The notes under the pieces are model-generated. The model had not been told where the DNA came from. It ran no database searches and was given only the letters and a program-made list of their open reading frames with translations. A DNA stretch of 64,000 nt, from NCBI GenBank assembly GCA_030430565.1, contig JAUIKS010000004.1:1-64000 (forward strand), written 5' to 3'. This stretch comes from Polyangia bacterium (GTDB lineage Bacteria > Myxococcota_A > Polyangia > Nannocystales > Nannocystaceae). Every line of letters starts with the position of its first letter. Position 1 is the stretch's first letter. Shown piece after piece: positions 34,311 through 45,296 of this stretch. A program made the position numbers and the translations under genes.

Positions 34311-35300
34311 GTGGTGAGCGACGTCTGCTACGTTCGCGGTGAGGTGGTCGCCGGCCCGAACCCGCAGATGATCTATCGTCAGCGCATAGCGAGGGCGCTC
34401 GACTATATCCGCGCGCATCTTGACGAGCCCATCCGCCTCGCCGATGTCGCGCGCGCGGCCGCGTTCAGCGAGTACCACTTTCACCGCATTTTTCGGGCCG
34501 TCATGGACGAGACGGTCGGTCGCTACATCACGCGGAAGCGGATGGAGACCGCCGCCTTGATGCTGGCGTATCACGCCGATCGGACGGTGACCGAGATCGG
34601 CTTCGCCTGCGGGTACTCGTCGACCGCCAACTTCTCGCGCGCGTTCTCGACCTACTTCGGCGTCAGCCCGAGCGCGCTGCGGCGTCGCGGTGCGGTGGTC
34701 GGCGACGACACGGTCAGCGTGCTCGCGCGGCGCTACGGCAAGGACTTCTCGCCCGCCGATCTGTTCCTGGCGCCGGCGCTCGAGGACGACTTGGGAGGAG
34801 GTGTCGCTGGCGACGGCGTGAAGATCCACGTGACGCGACGCGCGGCCCAGCCGGTGGTCTGCATGACCACGGATCGCGGGTATGACCCGGCGGACGTCGT
34901 CGCGCTGTGGCGTGAGCTGATCGCGCGCGCGCGCCAGCTCGGCCTGTGTGGCGAGGACGTCGATGCCCACGGCGTGGTCCACGACGACCCCGCCGTCACC
35001 GCCGAGGATCGTTGCCGCTACGACGCGTGCATCCGGGTGTCGCCGCCGCCGCGAACGTTGCCGCCGCCGCTGTTCGCCTCCACGCTCCCGGCGGGTCGCT
35101 ACGCGAGCTTTCGCCGGCGGGGGCACGTCCGGCAGGTGCCTCGATGGTACCGCGAGATCTACGCGCTGTGGTTCCCAAGCAGCAGCCTCGCGCCCGGCGG
35201 CTTCCCCCCGATCGAGCGCTACCTGAGCGACGAGCCAGACGCGCAGGGGCACGTCGAGCTCGAGATCTTGATCGCCGTCAGGCCCCTGGAAGCGCGTTGA
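34311..35300 (+). CDS. AraC-family regulator with GyrI-like effector domain
   Basis: The 329-residue protein has an N-terminal AraC double helix-turn-helix (about 25-125: IRLADVARAAAFSEYHFHRIF and VTEIGFACGYSSTANFSRAF) and a C-terminal GyrI-like small-molecule-binding domain (about 165-325: IHVTRRAAQPVVCM... and YASFRRRGHVRQVPRWYREIY). This is the Rob/RobA type architecture, which commonly controls stress or efflux genes. The GTG at 34311 is the longest start, only 18 bp after the repeat-protein stop; ATG at 34368 (MIYRQRI) is as likely and nearer the HTH. The effector and target genes are unknown; the divergent neighbours do not suggest one. Confidence 0.88.
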   Translation: MVSDVCYVRGEVVAGPNPQMIYRQRIARALDYIRAHLDEPIRLADVARAAAFSEYHFHRIFRAVMDETVGRYITRKRMETAALMLAYHADRTVTEIGFACGYSSTANFSRAFSTYFGVSPSALRRRGAVVGDDTVSVLARRYGKDFSPADLFLAPALEDDLGGGVAGDGVKIHVTRRAAQPVVCMTTDRGYDPADVVALWRELIARARQLGLCGEDVDAHGVVHDDPAVTAEDRCRYDACIRVSPPPRTLPPPLFASTLPAGRYASFRRRGHVRQVPRWYREIYALWFPSSSLAPGGFPPIERYLSDEPDAQGHVELEILIAVRPLEAR

Positions 35301-35324
35301 GCGGGGCCGAAGGTGCGGGCGCGC

Positions 35325-35867
35325 TCACGTCGCCGGCGCGCGCGCTTCGGCGTCCTCAAGCAGGCGCGTAAGGGCCGCGAGTTCCTCGCGCTGGTGGTGC
35401 TTCCACACCCGGTAGACGCGGCCCAGCCCCCGCGCGATCGCGCGTTGAAGTCGGCTCGCGAATACGATCGAGATCGTCATCTCGAGCGTCGTCACGCCGC
35501 GGGATCCAGGCGCGACGCGGTACTCAACGATCGTGTCGCTGGTCCCGGTGAGCGTGCGATGCGGGAGGTGCACGTAGGTGGTCGACGGGGTCGACGCGTA
35601 GCGGACCAGTTCGTCCGGCACCAGGCGTTCGACGACGTAGCGATGGTGCACCTCTTGGTTCCCCGCGCGCTCCCGGCAGTCGACGAGCGCGCCGACGACG
35701 AGCGGACCGCCGCCGATGACCTCGAAGCGCTCGTGACCGCGCGCCAGCTCGCGATAACGCGCGCTGAGATCCGCCGTGAGGAAGCGGTACAGCGCGCGCG
35801 GGCTGCTGCGAATGACGACGGTCTCGACGAGGTTCACGGGGTATTGGGGGCGGTTGTTCGGCTTCAT
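35325..35867 (-). CDS. SRPBCC-family (START-like) protein
   Basis: The 180-residue protein fits the SRPBCC lipid/ligand-binding fold: a first strand [40 protein letters not shown], several antiparallel strands ([43 protein letters not shown]) and a long C-terminal helix. Such proteins bind hydrophobic ligands or act as polyketide cyclases or toxin-like ligands; no catalytic residue is evident. It is divergent from the thiolase/FadB-like operon and close to an AraC regulator. Function is not inferable beyond fold. Confidence 0.75.
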   Translation of the reverse strand: MKPNNRPQYPVNLVETVVIRSSPRALYRFLTADLSARYRELARGHERFEVIGGGPLVVGALVDCRERAGNQEVHHRYVVERLVPDELVRYASTPSTTYVHLPHRTLTGTSDTIVEYRVAPGSRGVTTLEMTISIVFASRLQRAIARGLGRVYRVWKHHQREELAALTRLLEDAEARAPAT

Positions 35868-36210
35868 GTCACCAGCCTGCCGCGGCGGCGGGGCGGCGAC
35901 TTCTCACGGCTTGCGTTGTTGTTCTCCTATCTTGCTGTTCACCGCCTTCGATGCGGCGCGATCGAGCATGTCGGCGCCGGCGGGCTTCGCCCCGCCGGCC
36001 GTCTCTCACCTCCAGACGGGGACCCCGACGCGCCGCGCCTACGCTCGCGCACGAGGTTGTCAAGTTCGCCGCGGAACGAGGTTTCTACGGTTGTGCGGAC
36101 AGATCTTCGCGCGCGCCTGGTACGATGCGCGACGAATCCCGAGGACGAGAACGAGGCGCGGCGATGACGGCCGCGCGTGGTCTCGCAAACTCTCCGCACG
36201 AGGACACCTG
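35868..36210. other. Intergenic leader of the thiolase operon
   Basis: These 343 bases separate the SRPBCC gene (minus) and the thiolase gene (plus). No gene is supported. A strong hairpin lies at 35976-35999. The left part (35917-35945) is relatively AT-rich and could carry a promoter. Confidence 0.4.
35976..35999 (+). terminator. GC-rich hairpin in the leader of the thiolase operon
   Basis: Arms GCCGGCGGG and CCCGCCGGC are perfectly complementary around a CTTCGC loop of UUCG type. It lies 212 bp before the thiolase start and has no T-tract. It could be an attenuator or just a stable leader structure. Confidence 0.4.
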
Positions 36211-37422
36211 ATGCCCGAGGCCTTCATCTACGACGCGATCCGCACGCCGCGGGGGCGCGGTAAAAAATCTGGCGCGCTCTACACGACCAAGCCGGTCACG
36301 CTGGTCAGCGCGCTGCTCAACGCGCTCAAAGAGCGTCACCCGGGGCTCGATCCCGCCGGGGTCGACGACGTGATCCTGGGGACAGTTGAGCCCCACGGCG
36401 ATCAGGGCGGCTCGGTCGCGCGCACGGCCGTGCTCGCCACCGGCTTCAACGAGGGCGTGCCGGGCGTGCAGCTCAACCGCTACTGCGGCAGCGGGCTCGA
36501 GGCGTGCAACCAGGCGGCCGCGCGCGTCCGCTCGGGCTGGGAGGACCTGATCCTCGCGGGCGGCGTCGAGTCCATGTCGCGCGTGCCGATGGCGAGCGGC
36601 GGCGATCCATGGGCGCTCGATCCCGAGACCAACTACGCGACCGGCTTCGTGCCCCAGGGCATCGGCGCCGACCTCATCGCCACCATCGAGGGCTTCTCGC
36701 GCGGCGATGTCGACGCCTTCGCGGTCGGCTCCCAAGCCAAGGCCGCGGCGGCGTGGAGCGAGGGACGCTTCGCCCGCTCGATCATCCCGGTCCGCGACAT
36801 CTCGGGTCAGGTCACGCTCGACCGCGACGAGCACATGCGGCCCGGCACCACGGTCGAGGCGCTCGCCAAGCTCCGTCCGTCCTTCGCCGTGCTCGGCGAC
36901 GTCGGCGGCTTCGACGCGGTCGCGCTGCAGAAGTACACGCGCGTCGAGGCGATCAACCACGTGCACCACGCCGGCAACTCGTCGGGCATCGTCGACGGCG
37001 CCGCGCTCGTCGCGATCGGCAACAAGGCCGCCGGCGAGCGTCACGGGCTGAAGCCGCGCGCGCGCGTCGTCGCCACCGCGGTCGTCGGCGCCGAGCCGAC
37101 GATCATGCTCACCGGGCCGGCGCCCGCGTGCCGCAAGGCGCTTTCGAAGGCCGGCATGACCATGAAGGACATCGACCTGGTGGAGATCAACGAGGCCTTC
37201 GCCAGCGTCGCGCTCAAGCTGATCCGCGACCTCGACGCGGACCCCGAGCGCACCAACGTCGACGGCGGCGCCATCGCCATGGGGCACCCGCTCGGCGCGA
37301 CCGGGGCGGTCCTGCTCGGCACGATGGTCGACGCGCTCGAGCATCGCAACCTCAACACCGCGCTCATCACCCTCTGCATCGGCGGCGGGATGGGCATCGC
37401 CACGATCATCGAGCGCGTCTAG
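36211..37422 (+). CDS. Acetyl-CoA C-acyltransferase (thiolase)
   Basis: The 403-residue thiolase cleaves 3-ketoacyl-CoA with CoA in the last step of beta-oxidation, or runs in reverse to make acetoacetyl-CoA. The nucleophile C92 is in [10 protein letters not shown], the catalytic H359 is in [10 protein letters not shown], and the second cysteine C389 is in TLCIGGGMG; all are intact. The ATG at 36211 is chosen because thiolases begin with a short strand ([13 protein letters not shown]); the frame extends far upstream without coding character. It is 27 bp before the FadB/FadJ-like gene and forms with it a two-gene beta-oxidation operon. Confidence 0.96.
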   Translation: MPEAFIYDAIRTPRGRGKKSGALYTTKPVTLVSALLNALKERHPGLDPAGVDDVILGTVEPHGDQGGSVARTAVLATGFNEGVPGVQLNRYCGSGLEACNQAAARVRSGWEDLILAGGVESMSRVPMASGGDPWALDPETNYATGFVPQGIGADLIATIEGFSRGDVDAFAVGSQAKAAAAWSEGRFARSIIPVRDISGQVTLDRDEHMRPGTTVEALAKLRPSFAVLGDVGGFDAVALQKYTRVEAINHVHHAGNSSGIVDGAALVAIGNKAAGERHGLKPRARVVATAVVGAEPTIMLTGPAPACRKALSKAGMTMKDIDLVEINEAFASVALKLIRDLDADPERTNVDGGAIAMGHPLGATGAVLLGTMVDALEHRNLNTALITLCIGGGMGIATIIERV

Positions 37423-37449
37423 TCGTCGAGCGAGTAAAGGAGCTACGTC

Positions 37450-39636
37450 GTGAACACCGAGACCATCCGCTACGACATCGACGACGAGGGCGTCGTCACC
37501 CTGACGATGGACGACCCCGCGCAGTCCACCAACACGATGCGCGCGCAGTTCGTCGACGACTACGACGCCATCACCAAGCACCTCGAGGCGCACAAAGACC
37601 GCGTCGCCGGCGTGATCCTGACCAGCGGCAAGTCGACCTTCTTCGCCGGCGGCGATCTGCGCGAGCTGATCAAGGCGACGCCCGCGGACGCGCCGAAGCT
37701 GAGCGCGAACATCCGCCGCGTGCACCTGGCGATGATCCGCTTAGAGACCCTGGGCAAGCCCGTGGTCGCGGCGCTCAACGGGACCGCGCTCGGCGGCGGC
37801 CTGGAGCTCGCGCTCGCCTGCCACCGCCGGATCGCGCTGAACAACCCCAAGGCGAAGTTCGGCCTGCCCGAGGTGACCCTCGGGCTGCTGCCCGGGGCCG
37901 GCGGCGTCGTCCGCACGGTCCGCATGCTCGGCGTCGTCGAGGCGCTGATGCAGGTGCTGCTGAAGGGCCAGCAGCGCAAGGTCGATCGCGCCGCGTCCCT
38001 GGGTCTTGTTGACGCGGTCGTCGACACGCCCGAGGAGATGATGGCGGCGGCGCGCGCCTGGATCCGGCAAAACCCCAGCGCCGAGCAGCCGTGGCGCGCG
38101 GAGCGGTACCGGATCCCCGGCGGCGCGCCGACGCACCCCAAGCTGGCGATGAACCTCCCCGCCGTGCCGGCGAACCTGCGCAAGCAGCTCAAGGGCGCGC
38201 ACTACGACGCCCCGCACCACATCGTCGCGGCCGCGATCGAGGGCGCGGCCGTCGCGGTCGACCGCGCGTTCGAGATCGAGCTGCGCTACTTCGTCGACCT
38301 GGTCTGCAACAGCCAGCAGGCCAAGAACATGACGCAGGCGTTCTTCTTCGACCTGCAGGCGATCAACAAGGGCGCGAGCCGGCCCAAGGACGTGCCGCCG
38401 CGGCGCGCGACGAAGGTCGCGGTGCTCGGCGCCGGCATGATGGGCGCGGGCATCGCCTACCAGTCGGCGCGCTCCGGCTTCGAAGTTGTCCTCAAGGACA
38501 TATCGATGGAGAACGCGACGCGCGGCAAGGGCTACTCCGAGAAGCTCGTCAAGAAGGCGGTCTCGCGCGGGCGCATGACCGAGGAGAAAGCCGCCGCGCT
38601 GCTCGCTCGGATCACGCCGACCGAGGACTACGCCGATCTCGCCGGCTGCGACCTGGTGGTCGAGGCGGTGTTCGAGTCGCCCGCGCTCAAGAAGCAGGTC
38701 TTTCAGGACACCCAGGCCGTGGTCGCCGCCGACGCGCTGCTGGGCTCCAACACCTCGACGCTGCCGATCACCGAGCTCGCCACCGGCGTCACGCGGCCCG
38801 AGGACTTCGTGGGCCTGCACTTCTTCTCGCCGGTCGACAAGATGCCCTTGGTCGAGATCATCCGCGGCGAGAAGACCTCCGACGAGGCGCTCGCGCGCGC
38901 CTTCGACTACGTGCTGCACCTGCGCAAGACCCCGATCGTGGTCAACGACAGCCGCGGCTTCTTCACCAGCCGCGTGATCGGCTGCTTCGTCAACGAGGCG
39001 ATGGCCGCGCTCGCCGAGGGCGTCCCGGCCGTGATGATCGAGCGCGCCGGGCTGGCGGCGGGCTACCCCGCGCCGCCGCTGCAGCTGATGGACGAGCTCA
39101 CGCTCACGCTCCCGCGCAAGATCATGGCGGAGTACCAGGCGAGCGCCGAGGCGGTCGGGCAGGCCTACACGCCGCACCCGGCGGTCACCGTGCTCGACGC
39201 GATGATCGAGCGTGATCGTGGGGGGCGCAGCGCCGGCGCGGGCTTCTACGAGTACGCGGACGGCGAGCGAAAGGGCCTGTGGTCCGGGCTGCGCGCGCTG
39301 TTCGGCGCCAGCGAGGACCTGTCGCTGCGGGCCGACGACGCGGGCCTGTTTCAGGACCTGCAGGACCGTATGCTGTTCTCCGAGGCGCTCGAGACCATCA
39401 AGTGCTTCGACGAGGGCGTGCTGCGCTCGCACGCGGACGCCAACATCGGCTCGATCTACGGCATCGGCTTCCCGGCGTGGACCGGCGGCGTCGCGCAGTT
39501 CATCGACCAGTACGAGGGCGGCACCAAGGGCTTCGTCGCGCGCGCGCGGGAGCTGCAGGCGCGCTACGGCGACCGCTTCGCGCCCCCGGCCAGCGTGGTC
39601 GCGCTCGCCGAGGCCGGCAAACCGTTTCGCGCGTAG
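37450..39636 (+). CDS. FadB/FadJ-type enoyl-CoA hydratase / 3-hydroxyacyl-CoA dehydrogenase
   Basis: The 728-residue multifunctional enzyme has an N-terminal crotonase domain (about 1-190; oxyanion-hole GTALGGGLELALA and FGLPEVTLGLLPGAGG) and a C-terminal NAD-dependent dehydrogenase domain with Rossmann motif VAVLGAGMMGAGIAY (about 321-335) and catalytic histidine in GLHFFSPVDKMP (about 456). It performs hydration and oxidation steps of fatty acid beta-oxidation and passes products to the thiolase coded just upstream. A strong Shine-Dalgarno AAAGGAGC precedes the GTG start at 37450. The stop codon at 39634-39636 sits inside the left edge of the direct-repeat region. Confidence 0.96.
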   Translation: MNTETIRYDIDDEGVVTLTMDDPAQSTNTMRAQFVDDYDAITKHLEAHKDRVAGVILTSGKSTFFAGGDLRELIKATPADAPKLSANIRRVHLAMIRLETLGKPVVAALNGTALGGGLELALACHRRIALNNPKAKFGLPEVTLGLLPGAGGVVRTVRMLGVVEALMQVLLKGQQRKVDRAASLGLVDAVVDTPEEMMAAARAWIRQNPSAEQPWRAERYRIPGGAPTHPKLAMNLPAVPANLRKQLKGAHYDAPHHIVAAAIEGAAVAVDRAFEIELRYFVDLVCNSQQAKNMTQAFFFDLQAINKGASRPKDVPPRRATKVAVLGAGMMGAGIAYQSARSGFEVVLKDISMENATRGKGYSEKLVKKAVSRGRMTEEKAAALLARITPTEDYADLAGCDLVVEAVFESPALKKQVFQDTQAVVAADALLGSNTSTLPITELATGVTRPEDFVGLHFFSPVDKMPLVEIIRGEKTSDEALARAFDYVLHLRKTPIVVNDSRGFFTSRVIGCFVNEAMAALAEGVPAVMIERAGLAAGYPAPPLQLMDELTLTLPRKIMAEYQASAEAVGQAYTPHPAVTVLDAMIERDRGGRSAGAGFYEYADGERKGLWSGLRALFGASEDLSLRADDAGLFQDLQDRMLFSEALETIKCFDEGVLRSHADANIGSIYGIGFPAWTGGVAQFIDQYEGGTKGFVARARELQARYGDRFAPPASVVALAEAGKPFRA

Positions 39637-39639
39637 CGG

Positions 39640-39708
39640 GCCTCAGTCGCCGAGCTCGCGGGTCCAGGGCGTGAGGCCGCCCAGGCGCTCCGCGAGCTCG
39701 GTGAAGCT
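39640..39708. repeat. Direct repeat, left copy (67/69 identical to 45228-45296)
   Basis: This segment is nearly identical to the 3' end of the radical SAM gene, with two substitutions in 69 bases. The flanks also match: an 11-bp CGCGCGTAGCG lies at 39628-39638 and again at 45210-45220, separated from the repeat by 1 bp here and 7 bp there. On the minus strand the copy codes the last 21 residues and stop of the radical SAM protein. The gene itself is absent here. Confidence 0.97.
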
Positions 39709-39711
39709 CAT
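39643..39711 (-). pseudogene. Stranded 3' end of a radical SAM gene; 22-codon ORF
   Basis: On the minus strand an ATG at 39711 starts a 22-residue frame that is almost the exact C-terminus of the protein coded at 45231-47027 (ends LTPWTRELGD). It arises because the repeat happens to be preceded by CAT. No convincing Shine-Dalgarno is visible. I take it as a remnant created by the duplication and not as a functional gene, but a translated short peptide cannot be excluded. Confidence 0.55.
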
Positions 39712-39814
39712 GGTGAGCGTTCGGGGGCGCTGCTACCGGATCACGAACGCGCTGCAGGGACCCAACAAGTCGCCGCGGGTGAAGCTGAAAACCTGGGCGT
39801 CGGCGCGCCCGTGC

Positions 39815-41170
<1,356 letters not shown>

Positions 41171-41255
41171 GCCGGATTCGCTCGCCTGGCTTCACGGGGA
41201 GAAATTACCGTAGCGGCGCGCCGAGCTCCACAACGGCGCCGCGCGGCGCCGTCGC

Positions 41256-44225
41256 TCAGCTCCCCGCCGCGACCCGGCGCGCGGGGTCATCCGCGAACCA
41301 GCGCTCGATCTCGGCGTCGAGCGTCTCATCAGGGCTATCGGACTCGGTCGCGCGCTTCATCAGCTCGGCGTAACGCTCGCGGTCGCCGTCGGCGAGCCAC
41401 ACAGCGCGCGCGAGGTGAAAGGGGACCGAGCGTCGCGTGAGCCCGGGCTCTGCGCCGTCGTGCTCGCGCCGCGCGTCGCTCGTCTCCTCGAGGGAGAGCG
41501 CGCGCTCGAGTCGTGTTCGGGCCTCGTTCAGATCACCGCGGCTCAGCGCGATTCGCCCCAGCAGCTCGTTGATCGCGACGAGCTGCGGGTGCTCGGGGTT
41601 GACGCGGCTCACGAAGATGTCGCTGGCCCGCTGCAGCCGCGTCTGGGCTTCGTCGAGACGGTCAAGCTTGAACAGGGTCTCGCCGACGTTGCGCTCGGCC
41701 CACGCGACGTGGGGATGATCCTCGCCGAGATCACCCGCCCGGAGGTCCCGACACCGCGACAGCTGCTCGAGCGCGCGCTCCAGGTCGTCGTTGTTGAGCG
41801 CGAGCAGCCCGAGCCCCTCGTGGATGTTGGCGGCGTACTCGGTGCCCCTCACCATGTCCAGGGCCTGCAGGTAGTAGCGTCGGGCGTCGTCGCCCTGATT
41901 CAGCTCGCGCAGCGCGTGGCCGATGTGCGTCAGCGAGGCCGCGACCCGTTGATCCTGCTCGCCGTACAGGCGCCGAGCGCTCGCCAGCGCCCGCCGATGG
42001 GCGGCGATCGCCTCCTCGTGGCGCTCCATGCCGATCAGGATCATCCCGATATTGTTGTCGAGCGTGTTGACCTGCGGGTGCGTGTCACCCACCGTCGGCA
42101 CCACCAGCTCGCGCGCGGCCACGAGGTCGGTGAGCGCGGCCGCGTAGTCCCCCCGCGCCATCTTGACGTTCGCCTGTCCCTCGATACATCCAACCTGAAG
42201 CGCGTGGGCGGGATCGTCGATGCGCGCGAGCAGCTCGAGGCAGCGCGCGAACGAGGCCTCGGACTCGTCGTACTCGGCGTTGGCGACGTGAAACCCGCCG
42301 AGCGCGTTGAGCATGTCGGCGTGCTCAAAACGCCCCCGCGCGCCGATCCGCTCGATCTTGGCGTGGGCCGTAGGGATCCACGCGCGCAGCTCGTCGAGCC
42401 GCTCGCGGCGGCGCGCGCCGAGGGTGAACAGGTCCTTCAGCGCCCGCACGCCGAGGGCGTCGAGGCCGAGCGCCTCAGCCTCGGCGTAGGCGCGCGTCAG
42501 GCTCCGCTCGGCGCGTTCGAAGTCCTCGGTCACCAGCGCGAGCTTGCCCTCGACCAGCGCGCTCTCGGCGAGCAGCGGGCGGTGGGTGGTGGCCGCGAGC
42601 TCGGGGAGGAGCTGCTTCATGCGCTCGTCGGCCTCCGGGGCGCGCCCGGTCTTCGCGAGCGCCATGAGCGTGACGAGCTCGCCTTGGAGCGTACGCACCA
42701 CCGCCGCCTCAGCGGGGTCTTCAGGCATGTTGATGACGCTGGCGCGCTCGGGATCCTTGCACGAGCTCGGAGCGCGCAGCGACGCGCTCGCCCGCACCGC
42801 GCGCTCGACCGCCGCGTCGTCGGCCGCGACGAGCACATCGGCGAGCGCGCTCAGCTCCTCGCGCCTGCGGTCCAGGCAGCGCATCGTCAGATCGAGCCCG
42901 ACGTCCGAGAGCTCGCCGCGGAGGTGGGCGTGGCAGGTGCGCTCGTGCAGCGCGCGCCAGGTGTCGCTGTAGCGGTCGAGCTGCGCCGCCACCTCGTTCG
43001 CGGTCGCCTCCGCGTAGGGCAGCTGCGTGGCGAGCATCGCCCTGCGCAGCGCGTCCTCGCGGGCCTCGTCCCACACGTCGACGAGGGCCGCGGCCGCGCC
43101 CTCGCAGGGGACCTCGTCGCCGCCGCGCGCGACGAGGACCGCGGCGCCGACGGCCGCGGCGAGCGCGACGCCGCCGAGCAGGCGTCGCGCTCGTCGTCGC
43201 GGGTCACGCTCGAGCTGCTCGATCAGCGCCGTGAGCGAGGGCCAGCGCGAGTCGGGGTCCGAGGCGAGGCCGCGGAGCACGGCCCGGTGGACTCTCGTCG
43301 GCGCGCGTCGCTCCGCTGGCGGCGCTTGAACGCGCCCGCGGGTCACCTCCATCGCCAGCAGCTCGAGGCTCTCGCCGGCGAAGGGGCGCGCGCCGTAGAG
43401 CCCCTCGTAGAGCGCGACACAAAAGCTGAACTGATCGGATCGGGCGTCGGCGAGGAGCCCGAGATGTTGCTCTGGGGACATGTAGCGCGGCGTCCCGAGG
43501 CGCGCGCCGGCGCGGGTGAGCGTGCGGTCGAAGTCGAGACCGCTGGCGAGCGTGCGCGCGACCTCGGCGCTCCCATCGTCGCCTGACCGTGGCTCCGCCG
43601 CGACGCCGTCGAGCCCGCGCACGAGCCCGAAGTCGAGGACGCGCGCCCGTCCGTCCGCGCCGACCAGCACGTTGTCTGGTTTGAAGTCGCGGTGTACGAG
43701 GCCAGCGTCGTGCACGGCCGCGAGCCCTCGGCCGACCTGGGCGTAGACCGCGATGACCTCGCGCCAGCCCGGGCGGCCCTCCGAGCCCTCGCCGTCTTGC
43801 CACGCCCGCAGCGTGGCGCCGACGACGTACTCCATGGCGATGAACACCTGACCCTCGTGCTGACCGATCTCGAAGACCTGCACGACGTTGGGGTGTGAGA
43901 CCCGGGCCATCGCCCGCGCCTCCCGAAGGATCCGCGGCTGCGCGTGGGCCTCGAGGCGCTCGTGCAGCAGCTTGATCGCCACGCGGCGATCGAGCTCATC
44001 GTCCTGGGCCTCGTACACAACGCCCATCCCGCCGGCGCCGAGCTTGCGCAGGATCCTGAAGCGGCCGACGAAGGGCTCGCCGACGAGGACCGGGGACGGC
44101 TTGGCCTCGCTCGCTAGCAGGGTGTCGTCGTCGACCCAGCCGGCGTCGCGCGAGCTGGCGGAGACGCCGATCGTGACATCGGTCTGTGTACGCGCATCAG
44201 GCGTTTGATGATCGACGTCTGCCAT
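41256..44225 (-). CDS. Ser/Thr protein kinase with TPR-type sensor region
   Basis: The 989-residue protein carries a eukaryotic-like kinase domain (about 55-330) with glycine loop LGAGGMGVVYEA, VAIK lysine, catalytic HRDFKPDN and DFG; a single transmembrane helix (about 352-372; LLGGVALAAAVGAAVLVA); and a C-terminal region (about 380-980) of helical repeats. The later repeats are clearly TPR-like (YLQALDMVRGTEYAANIHEGLGLLALNNDDL, and similar). The topology suggests an internal kinase and an external, TPR-bearing sensor. It lies beside the FHA activator, its likely phospho-target. The ATG at 44225 is chosen; a GTG three bases upstream is equivalent. Confidence 0.95.
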   Translation of the reverse strand: MADVDHQTPDARTQTDVTIGVSASSRDAGWVDDDTLLASEAKPSPVLVGEPFVGRFRILRKLGAGGMGVVYEAQDDELDRRVAIKLLHERLEAHAQPRILREARAMARVSHPNVVQVFEIGQHEGQVFIAMEYVVGATLRAWQDGEGSEGRPGWREVIAVYAQVGRGLAAVHDAGLVHRDFKPDNVLVGADGRARVLDFGLVRGLDGVAAEPRSGDDGSAEVARTLASGLDFDRTLTRAGARLGTPRYMSPEQHLGLLADARSDQFSFCVALYEGLYGARPFAGESLELLAMEVTRGRVQAPPAERRAPTRVHRAVLRGLASDPDSRWPSLTALIEQLERDPRRRARRLLGGVALAAAVGAAVLVARGGDEVPCEGAAAALVDVWDEAREDALRRAMLATQLPYAEATANEVAAQLDRYSDTWRALHERTCHAHLRGELSDVGLDLTMRCLDRRREELSALADVLVAADDAAVERAVRASASLRAPSSCKDPERASVINMPEDPAEAAVVRTLQGELVTLMALAKTGRAPEADERMKQLLPELAATTHRPLLAESALVEGKLALVTEDFERAERSLTRAYAEAEALGLDALGVRALKDLFTLGARRRERLDELRAWIPTAHAKIERIGARGRFEHADMLNALGGFHVANAEYDESEASFARCLELLARIDDPAHALQVGCIEGQANVKMARGDYAAALTDLVAARELVVPTVGDTHPQVNTLDNNIGMILIGMERHEEAIAAHRRALASARRLYGEQDQRVAASLTHIGHALRELNQGDDARRYYLQALDMVRGTEYAANIHEGLGLLALNNDDLERALEQLSRCRDLRAGDLGEDHPHVAWAERNVGETLFKLDRLDEAQTRLQRASDIFVSRVNPEHPQLVAINELLGRIALSRGDLNEARTRLERALSLEETSDARREHDGAEPGLTRRSVPFHLARAVWLADGDRERYAELMKRATESDSPDETLDAEIERWFADDPARRVAAGS

Positions 44226-44549
44226 CACGAATATCCAACCACCGTCTCCTCTGATACCACGCGCGCTCCACTTCGCAAGCGGTCTTCTGGCGCTTGAATT
44301 GTTCGGGCGAAAGCGCTCGCTGTGTCGTCACAAAGTGACACAAGCGGCGATCGTGACACTTGTTGACACGTCGCGCGTGCCCGTGAAAACACCTGAAATT
44401 ACTTGGTTTTCGATCTCCGTGTTCGTGGTGCGCGACTTGCTGTTTTCGGGGGGCAACGAGGGCACGGCGAACGCGGACGATCGTCCGCGAACGCCCGCCT
44501 CCCAGAACGTCAACTGTCATCGAGTAGCGATGACCCACGGAGAGACATC
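44226..44549. other. Divergent control region between kinase and lipoprotein genes
   Basis: These 324 bases are markedly less GC-rich than the surroundings, especially 44320-44430. They contain the palindrome GTCACAAAGTGAC at 44327-44339 and three TGACAC direct repeats. TTGACA at 44363-44368 could be a -35 element for the lipoprotein gene, without a good -10. No gene is supported. Confidence 0.45.
44327..44369. promoter_or_regulatory. Palindrome plus TGACAC repeats, candidate operator array
   Basis: GTCACAAAGTGAC (44327-44339) is a 5+3+5 palindrome. TGACAC occurs at 44336-44341, 44354-44359 and 44364-44369. The cluster lies in the divergent gap between the kinase and the lipoprotein genes and may bind a shared regulator. 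Confidence 0.4.
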
Positions 44550-45155
44550 ATGAACCGAATCACGACCCCCGCGCCCCTTCCTCGTATTTCCAAGCTCATC
44601 GCCATCGCCGCCTTGGCGAGCGTCGCCACCCTCGGCTGTGATGTTGAAGACGAGGACCACGAGTGGGTCGAGCGCGTGGAGAGCAGCGAGGTCGCCGTCG
44701 CGCCCCCGCAGCTCGAGGCCGCCGAGCTCAACGCCCAGCTGATCGAGCCCGAGTTCTTCCCGGGCGAGCTCGACATGGGCCCGAGCGACTTCGAGATCGC
44801 GCGCGAGGACGGCTTCGAGGTGCCCGGGCTCGATATCACCAGCGGCGACGACGTAATCCCGCGGAGCGTCGGCTCCAAGCCGTTTCACATCCAGAAGTAC
44901 GGGCACTTCGGAAATGGCGGGACGCTCAACACCGGCTTCCCGACCAGCTCCTGGGTAGCGACCGTCGTCGGGATTCAGACGACCGACGGCGACATCAACG
45001 AGTTCGGCTCCGGGAGCCCGCTGCTGGCCTACCCGTTCCAGCAGGACGGTCGGTGGCACGTGACCTTCGACTTCCGCTCGCACGGTGACAACGAGAGCTG
45101 GTCGATCTGGATCATGTACGTCAACCGCGACATGGCGACGACGTCGAACTTCTGA
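44550..45155 (+). CDS. Putative lipoprotein of unknown function
   Basis: The 201-residue product starts with a lipoprotein signal (IAIAALASVATLGC, C30), followed by an acidic, unordered stretch (about 31-100) and a C-terminal globular domain rich in aromatic and glycine residues (for example SWVATVVGIQTTDGDINEFG and WHVTFDFRSHGDNESWSIWIMYVN). I do not recognise the family. The ATG at 44550 has GGAGAG as Shine-Dalgarno. The gene lies within the direct-repeat-flanked segment, divergent from the kinase gene and 75 bp from the convergent radical SAM gene end, with a hairpin in between. Confidence 0.7.
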   Translation: MNRITTPAPLPRISKLIAIAALASVATLGCDVEDEDHEWVERVESSEVAVAPPQLEAAELNAQLIEPEFFPGELDMGPSDFEIAREDGFEVPGLDITSGDDVIPRSVGSKPFHIQKYGHFGNGGTLNTGFPTSSWVATVVGIQTTDGDINEFGSGSPLLAYPFQQDGRWHVTFDFRSHGDNESWSIWIMYVNRDMATTSNF

Positions 45156-45172
45156 GCGCCCGACGCTGAAGG

Positions 45173-45202
45173 TGTCCCGGATACCATGTGGTACGCGGGA
45201 CA
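45173..45202. terminator. Long interrupted palindrome between convergent genes
   Basis: Two nested arms, TGTCCCG/CGGGACA (outer) and TACCA/TGGTA (inner), form a near-perfect dyad of 30 bases (12 of 15 pairs). It lies 17 bp past the lipoprotein stop and 28 bp before the radical SAM stop. Neither side has a T-tract. A bidirectional terminator is the simplest reading. Confidence 0.5.
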
Positions 45203-45227
45203 TGTTGATCGCGCGTAGCGAGCGCTA

Positions 45228-45296
45228 GCCTCAGTCGCCGAGCTCGCGGGTCCAGGGCGTCAGGCCGCCTAGGCGCTCCGCGAGCTCGGTGAAGCT
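45228..45296. repeat. Direct repeat, right copy (3' end of the radical SAM gene)
   Basis: Same orientation as 39640-39708, 5588 bp apart, 67 of 69 bases identical. Here it is part of an intact gene, coding the last 21 residues plus stop on the minus strand. Confidence 0.97.

Noticed and set aside
41415..43586. 723-residue plus-strand ORF opposite the TPR kinase gene
   Set aside because: Shadow ORF; low complexity and no start signal.
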